A stretch of DNA of 64,000 nt from Neckera pumila (Eukaryota > Streptophyta > Bryopsida > Hypnales > Neckeraceae): the NCBI GenBank assembly GCA_963969595.1, contig OZ018409.1, positions 31,509,282 to 31,573,281 of the forward strand, given 5' to 3'. How positions within the stretch are numbered: the first letter of the stretch is position 1; each line of letters starts with the position of its first letter. The notes under the pieces were generated by a model. It did not search any database, had not been told where the DNA came from, and was given only the letters and a program-made list of their open reading frames with translations. The translations under genes and the position numbers were made by a program. Shown one piece after another: positions 59,101-64,000 of this stretch.

Positions 59101-61628
59101 AACCTATGACTCAAATATATGGTGCATGATTTAGAAGCTGAAGCCAGATTCTCTTGGTAAATAAAGGTTCACAAAGCACAATTTAATGGCCTTAAAATGA
59201 AAAATAGACAAAAGAGGTAAATACAAGACAACCCAAATCATTACCCCGTGCTCTGTCTGAAGAAGTTCCACCACTGCATCAAGAAATGATTGAAAGAGCT
59301 TGCGCAAATGTTTCTTCTGATCCGTGGTCACACTGAGCTCCTTGTAAAGCTGCACAAATCTCAAGATTTTAATAAAGAACAACATATAATGCAGATGCGA
59401 TAGCCCATCAACTTTATGCGCTTCAGCTCAAAATATGTTAGTTGACACTTCATATCATAAGCTGTCATAAGTTGTCAATACGTGAAACGTACGGAAGTGG
59501 TTTTATTTCTCTCCGGATGGCATCTCAACATGACTATCTCGACGTTTCCAACAGATTTGGACAGTTAATGAGCACAACTAACGGATGTGCTTTAAATAAG
59601 GAACCGAACCTAACATGAAGACACGTGGAAAGATATACAAACAAAAATATCACCATGCCCCAGTATTAATTCAAATTAAAGTGGCTGTGAAAATCACCTC
59701 CTCTTGTCCATCTTGCCCGTTTAGAGAAAGGCCAAGAAGACACCGTCCTTGCTTTGCGAAGCTAACCAGAAGGGTAAGATTGGTTTGAGTAGTTTCCCGG
59801 TCCTTCAAGTGCTCACTGCTCGTGAGATCCTTAATGATACTAACAAACACGCTTCCATCCTCAAATACTCCACAGAAGTAAAGCTCCATCAACAGCCTGA
59901 GCGTGCTACGTTTCTTCATTGCCCGTGAGCTACGATCACCGTCGATTTCATCCCCTTTAGCAGGAAAGAAAACTTTCAACAGCCCAGCCAAAAGAGTCGG
60001 TGCAAAGTCTTTGTATCTTTGGTGAAGTAAAGAGCAGACCTACATTCACAACATGATGTCAAAGACAGATCACACTGACCTACATAGCCGATTTTATTCG
60101 AAACTGAAGCCATATGTTCGAAAGGGGCAAACAAAGGAAAGAAGAATAGGTCGGTACCTGCACGGCTGCATTAATATCTGAGCTTTTCAACTTCGCATCT
60201 AAAATTGCAGTCACTGCTTCGCTTACGAACTTGCTCAAATTCACAACCCGAAGCTCTTCAAGTAGACCTTCTCTCTGCTCTTCATTGATCTGTTTCAACT
60301 TCTTGATCACCGCTGTATTGCGCTTGATGCTTGAATCTAAAGTTTTGAAGAAGCTGGCATCTGACAACCGTGGTCAACCAAGCAAAGACAGTAACTAATA
60401 TATCTTCAGACAGGAGATTAACATATTTGCGTTGAAGTATCCAAACAGTGACACACATATGCACTCATAACCTAAATTCCCTATTCCTAAATGTAATCGC
60501 AGCAACATGCATTAAGGCTTGATCCCACACGCAGTTTAGAGCAGCAAGTTTCTACAAGAAAAAATTAGGGCTCGGAAATTTACCCTGACAACAGTAAAAC
60601 CTTAAACTACATGCCAAAAACTTGCCTAGAAGACTTTGCAAAGCTGGGGAAAGGGACTCAAAAGAAAACACCATACGAGTTTCAAAAAGAAGAGATATCT
60701 CGCTCACTTCGTTTAACACAATCCAATATCTAGCCACACATGACACAATGGTTGCCTACACGCCAATACAATTCAATTACCAGGTCTATCCGGCGCTAAA
60801 TTGGCTTGACGCAACGCACGCTTAGCTTCCGCCGATTTTTTCAGCTCCTCTGCACGCGCAAGAGCTTCCTGCCAAAGGATACAGGATAAACCCTAACAAG
60901 CTCAATTCAGCCAGTCCAGAAATTAAAAACGATCACACAGCTATCGCACGGCATTCCTACAAGAAAAACCGAGGCCAGAACTGCGACATCTAAAAATCAA
61001 CGACGCTAGTCTGGAAAAACGACACGGAAAGGACTCTCAATTATTTTTAACTGCATAAGTCGCCACGAAAAGGACATCAAATTCACTCTCCACCAGAGGC
61101 AAGAGCTTGCTGCCAATGAGATACAGAGTAAACCCTACAAAGATCAATTCAGCCATAGCAGACGACGAAAATCCTCACAGCTCGCTTACACCATTCCGCA
61201 TTGACAAATCAGCACTGTAACGTCAACATCAACGAGACTAGCCTGAGAAACAACGACACTGAAAGCGCTCTCAATTATTTGAACCGCATAAAGTCACCAT
61301 GGAAAGGACATCGAATTCACTCCCGATATTGAAGAACCGCATAAACTCTCATGAAAAAAAAAGCAACCCGCTGCATTACAAATTTAAAGCTATCACCCAC
61401 CAGAGGGCCAGAGATTACTGCCGAAGGTTACAGAGTAAACCCTAAACAGCTCAATTCACTCCCGAAGCGTGATTACACTCCCGATTGCGTGATTCCAAAA
61501 CCTCTTTTCATCGGCCAGTGGCTCACCTCATGAGCAGTCTCAACCCCGTGATCGTCATCGTCATGCGCACCACCATCTCCACTTGGTCCAACAACGTCCC
61601 CGTCCGCTCCTTTCTCCTTCAACCCCAT
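53128..61628 (-). CDS. UPF2: Regulator of nonsense transcripts UPF2
   Basis: Bridge protein of nonsense-mediated mRNA decay that links the UPF3-marked exon junction complex to the helicase UPF1. Seventeen exons join in phase, read from 61628 down: 61527-61628, 60781-60868, 60158-60360, 59698-60039, 59245-59349, 58788-58915, 58455-58631, 58159-58240, 57695-58024, 57343-57540, 56931-57032, 56439-56690, 56101-56319, 55808-55978, 55136-55321, 54572-54947 and 53128-53774. They give 1,235 residues (Arabidopsis about 1,181). Three MIF4G domains lie at about 60-300, 500-700 and 700-900. A Lys/Asp/Glu-rich linker at about 435-490 and an acidic stretch at about 970-1050 separate them. The UPF1-binding C-terminus has RPALNMTIPLNLF and VLVKKGNKQQTKQLRIP. 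A Gly/Arg-rich tail ends the protein. Confidence 0.97.
60858..61470 (-). repeat. Degenerate tandem triplication in UPF2 intron 1
   Basis: Units starting near 60858, 61099 and about 61409 share GCAAGAGCTT-CTGCC, then TACAG-RTAAACCCTA and CTCAATTCA, in the same order. The first two units are 241 bp apart and align along most of their length (CACAGCT, CTCAATTATTT, AAAGGACATC). The first unit overlaps the splice acceptor and first bases of exon 2, so the others carry copies of that acceptor. Confidence 0.75.
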
Positions 61629-62250
61629 GGCGGAGTCCAAACCCTAAATCTTAAGCTCAAATCACCACGCAATCCGCAAAACAATCCGCCATGAAAATTA
61701 AGAAGCTCACGTAGAATAGAAAATGACGAGTCCACTGGATCTTTCTCCGGCGATGCACGCAGTTCCGTGGATTGAATTGGACCTGATGATCACGAAATCA
61801 ATGCAATCGACAACGCAGCTCTGAGTGAGTTCAAAACAGGGTGCATCGGCGAAGCTCTGCTTGGGCCGTCGATGAAAATCATCGGCGGCAGACTTCATCG
61901 TCCCGTCAGTTCGTGAGACTGTTCCAGCAATACGGTAGATAAGGGCCGGTTTATACTTGGGGCCGGATTGAAGGCCGGACGGAACCCTCCAAGTTTGAAC
62001 CAATAGAATCTCTCAATTTCTCCAAATCCAGCCCAAGGGTTTTATACTTGGGGCCAGATGGAACCATCACTCATCCTATGTGTTGTCTTAGGTGGTATGG
62101 TTTTGGCGCCAAACCATCCGGCCCCAAGGGAGCAATCGGGACGAGGTTCTTGGTGGCCCAAACTCCCATCTTGGGTCAGATGGAGCCCCTCCGTTGGATT
62201 GTATAAATCTCTACCGTCTTTCTTCTTCTTTTTGGTAAATGCCTATTAAT
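61629..62250 (-). promoter_or_regulatory. UPF2 leader and promoter region
   Basis: GC-rich DNA directly upstream of the UPF2 start codon. TTTATACTTGGGGCC occurs twice, near 61951 and 62040. A perfect 12-bp palindrome TTTGGCGCCAAA lies at 62102-62113, about 475 bp from the ATG, and matches the E2F consensus TTTSSCGC on both strands. No TATA box stands out. A 98-codon minus frame at 61707-62003 looks like leader, not a gene. Confidence 0.45.
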
Positions 62251-63145
62251 TTCCTCCCATCTACCGTTGCTAAAGTTTTGAAGCACTGGGGTAGATTTTT
62301 GGAGAAGGTTTTACATTGGAGTTTTTTCTATATATTGGGAGCATGTTCTGTTCTGTTTTGGAGCACTGGTATATGTTGTTTTTTAGGAGCATATTTTCAT
62401 GTACAAATATGTTCTGTACATTTGTTCTTTAGTTAACATGAATTATTTATTTGGTACATGTTTTATTTACTTGGTACATGTTTTATTTACTTGGTATGTG
62501 TTAATTATTTAAATTTTCTGGTACATCTCTTCGAGTCATGTCATGCTATCTTACATTCCACAGATACAAATCTATAAATTGAAGTCATTGTCTAAGTAAA
62601 GCCACAGACTCTGACATCTATGAGATGATGTGTTTTTTTACAAATTCTGATGACAAAAGAAAAAAGAATTACAATACTATTACGATACTACAAATAACAT
62701 GTATGGTTAAATGTATTTTGCAATTATCATATAATTCATTCAAGTTCTCATAAAAAAATTCATTTAAGAAAAAAATGAAATTAAAAATATAGATTCAAAA
62801 AAGAGATAAAAAGGAGATGTTCTCTCAAATTGTGTGTTTAGGCTTGCGATTATTTTCAAATCCCTATACTCGTATAGTTGACAAGAAGGTCAATGCAAGA
62901 AACACCATGCAATTTTTGTAGCATTTTGAACAATACTCATGATTTTTTCGGGAGTATTTTATAATTTATTTTTTCTAAATAAAAAATTCTTTGCAAAAAT
63001 CATAGTATTTTTTTAAATGCTTATATCATACTTTGAAATTTTTAGCAAAAATGAAGATAACAGTGATAAGTTAACATTGTGATCTAATTGGTATTCTTCT
63101 TGAGCTCATATAAAACAAGTTTGGTAAATAAAAGTTTAGATGTAC
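62251..63145. other. Intergenic AT-rich DNA
   Basis: A run of TTGGTACATGTTTTATTTAC repeats (about three units, 62452-62500) is visible. Nothing else is recognised. Confidence 0.45.
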
Positions 63146-63743
63146 TTAACACGTAAAGGACCATAAGGCCACTACATGGCTTCTACAACTACATTTGTAA
63201 AAAATTTGATATATGAACCTCACTAACAATCCGTAAGCAACAAAGAGACCCTAGATGATTTTCTTTGTTGAATCCGTTGGTGCAATTTGATTGAGAAATG
63301 ATTGAGTGTTCAATTTTTGGTGAATTTTTTGAGAATAGAGAAGGCATTGTGGCCGTTACCTCACATTCTCGTATCTTTATTTCTACACCTCAAAACGATT
63401 TGATAAAAATTACGCACCAACATTATGATGATATGCACATGTGGGAGAAAAACAAAATATTTGGAGCACTTTTGAGCATTCCGACTTCAACATTTGATTT
63501 CAGCATACATACAAAGTACTCCCTAACCGAACATCTTTCATCAATCTTGTCAACGGTGGCATGTTCTCAAAAATTGTGCGATTTTGTTGATCTTTTTTTA
63601 TAGAAAAGCTAAATAAGTCTTCTTTCATTTCAACACTGCAATCATCAAAATTATTCCAAACGAATGAAGAATTATGCTTGTTACAAGAACTAGTCAAGAA
63701 AACAAGGACTATGCTCAAACACCCTCGATCCTTTAGGCGTTAA
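63146..63743. mobile_element. TTAA-bounded element, about 0.6 kb
   Basis: TTAACACGTAAAGGACCATAAGG starts at 63146 and CGATCCTTTAGGCGTTAA ends at 63743. The ends are inverted (GTAAAGGACC against GATCCTTTAG). The interior has an open frame of 101 codons at 63298 without family resemblance. Confidence 0.6.
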
Positions 63744-64000
63744 TAATAGGCTTTTAAGATGTTGCTTGTACTTACCTTTAGGAAGTCTATAAAAAATTAA
63801 ATTACATAAAATAAGGTAAAAAACCCTCTCTTTTCTACTTTTGAAATAGAATAAATAGGTAGAAAAGAAAAAAAAGGAGAAAAGAAATAAACAAAATTTT
63901 CTTTTTCTTTTTGAAATAGGAAACAAAGGAAGAAAAATGAATATATGTGTGTTTTCATATTTTTTGCATTGAGCATTGACAAAATCCAAAAGCTTATGAA
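63744..64000. other. AT-rich tail of the window
   Basis: Purine-rich plus strand (AGAAAAGAAAAAAAAGG) with no recognisable gene or repeat. Confidence 0.5.

Noticed and set aside
61707..62003. 98-codon minus-strand frame just upstream of UPF2
   Set aside because: It lies in the probable UPF2 leader/promoter, has no protein-like motifs and does not join UPF2 in phase.
1..64000. CRISPR arrays, operons, phage or plasmid features
   Set aside because: Introns, plant-specific proteins and MITEs show eukaryotic nuclear DNA; no regularly spaced repeats were seen.

Overview
The window is nuclear DNA of a land plant. It holds five multi-exon protein genes with GT-AG introns, set in AT-rich DNA full of small transposon-derived repeats. 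Four genes match conserved plant proteins closely enough for exons to be chained by eye with consistent phase: a sterol C-5 desaturase (7.4-9.6 kb, +), COP9 signalosome subunit 3 (16.5-20.6 kb, +), an ORMDL/ORM sphingolipid regulator (23.0-24.4 kb, +) and the nonsense-mediated decay factor UPF2 (61.6-53.1 kb, -). The proteins diverge moderately from the flowering-plant versions I know, and two carry unusual N-terminal extensions. I suspect a seed-free plant (moss, liverwort, hornwort, lycophyte or fern), but the sequence alone does not prove it.

The fifth gene (about 31.4-38.0 kb, +) is the least ordinary. Twelve exons join in phase into a protein of roughly 1,060 residues. An N-terminal region that I do not recognise is followed by two winged-helix segments resembling the tandem DNA-binding domains of atypical E2F proteins (E2F7/8, plant DEL), then a long divergent tail. 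One intron may use a GC donor. This is the best candidate for an undescribed protein.

Most of the intergenic space is repeats. At least seven segments are bounded by TTAA and end in short inverted repeats of the type CCCyTAAAGGrCC. This is the layout of non-autonomous piggyBac-type elements, and a decayed piggyBac-like transposase relic lies at 46.2-48.6 kb, split by a 1.08-kb foldback palindrome. Other elements are a MITE family with CATTAG...CTAATG ends, CACTA-like MITEs with 3-bp target duplications, a Stowaway-like MITE and an ACT-flanked MITE. Related repeat copies provide empty sites that confirm some insertions. A fragment of a GW2/DA2-like RING E3 ligase gene lies at 25.4-25.8 kb.

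Layout: 1-7.4 kb repeats; 7.4-9.6 sterol desaturase; 9.6-16.5 repeats; 16.5-20.6 CSN3; 20.6-23 ORMDL upstream region; 23-24.4 ORMDL; 24.4-31.4 GW2-like fragment and repeats; 31.4-38 E2F-like gene; 38-53.1 repeats including the piggyBac relic; 53.1-61.6 UPF2; 61.6-64 UPF2 upstream region and one TTAA element. The genes are unrelated single-copy housekeeping or regulatory genes and form no pathway or cluster. All exon borders were placed by eye from splice signals, reading phase and remembered family sequences.
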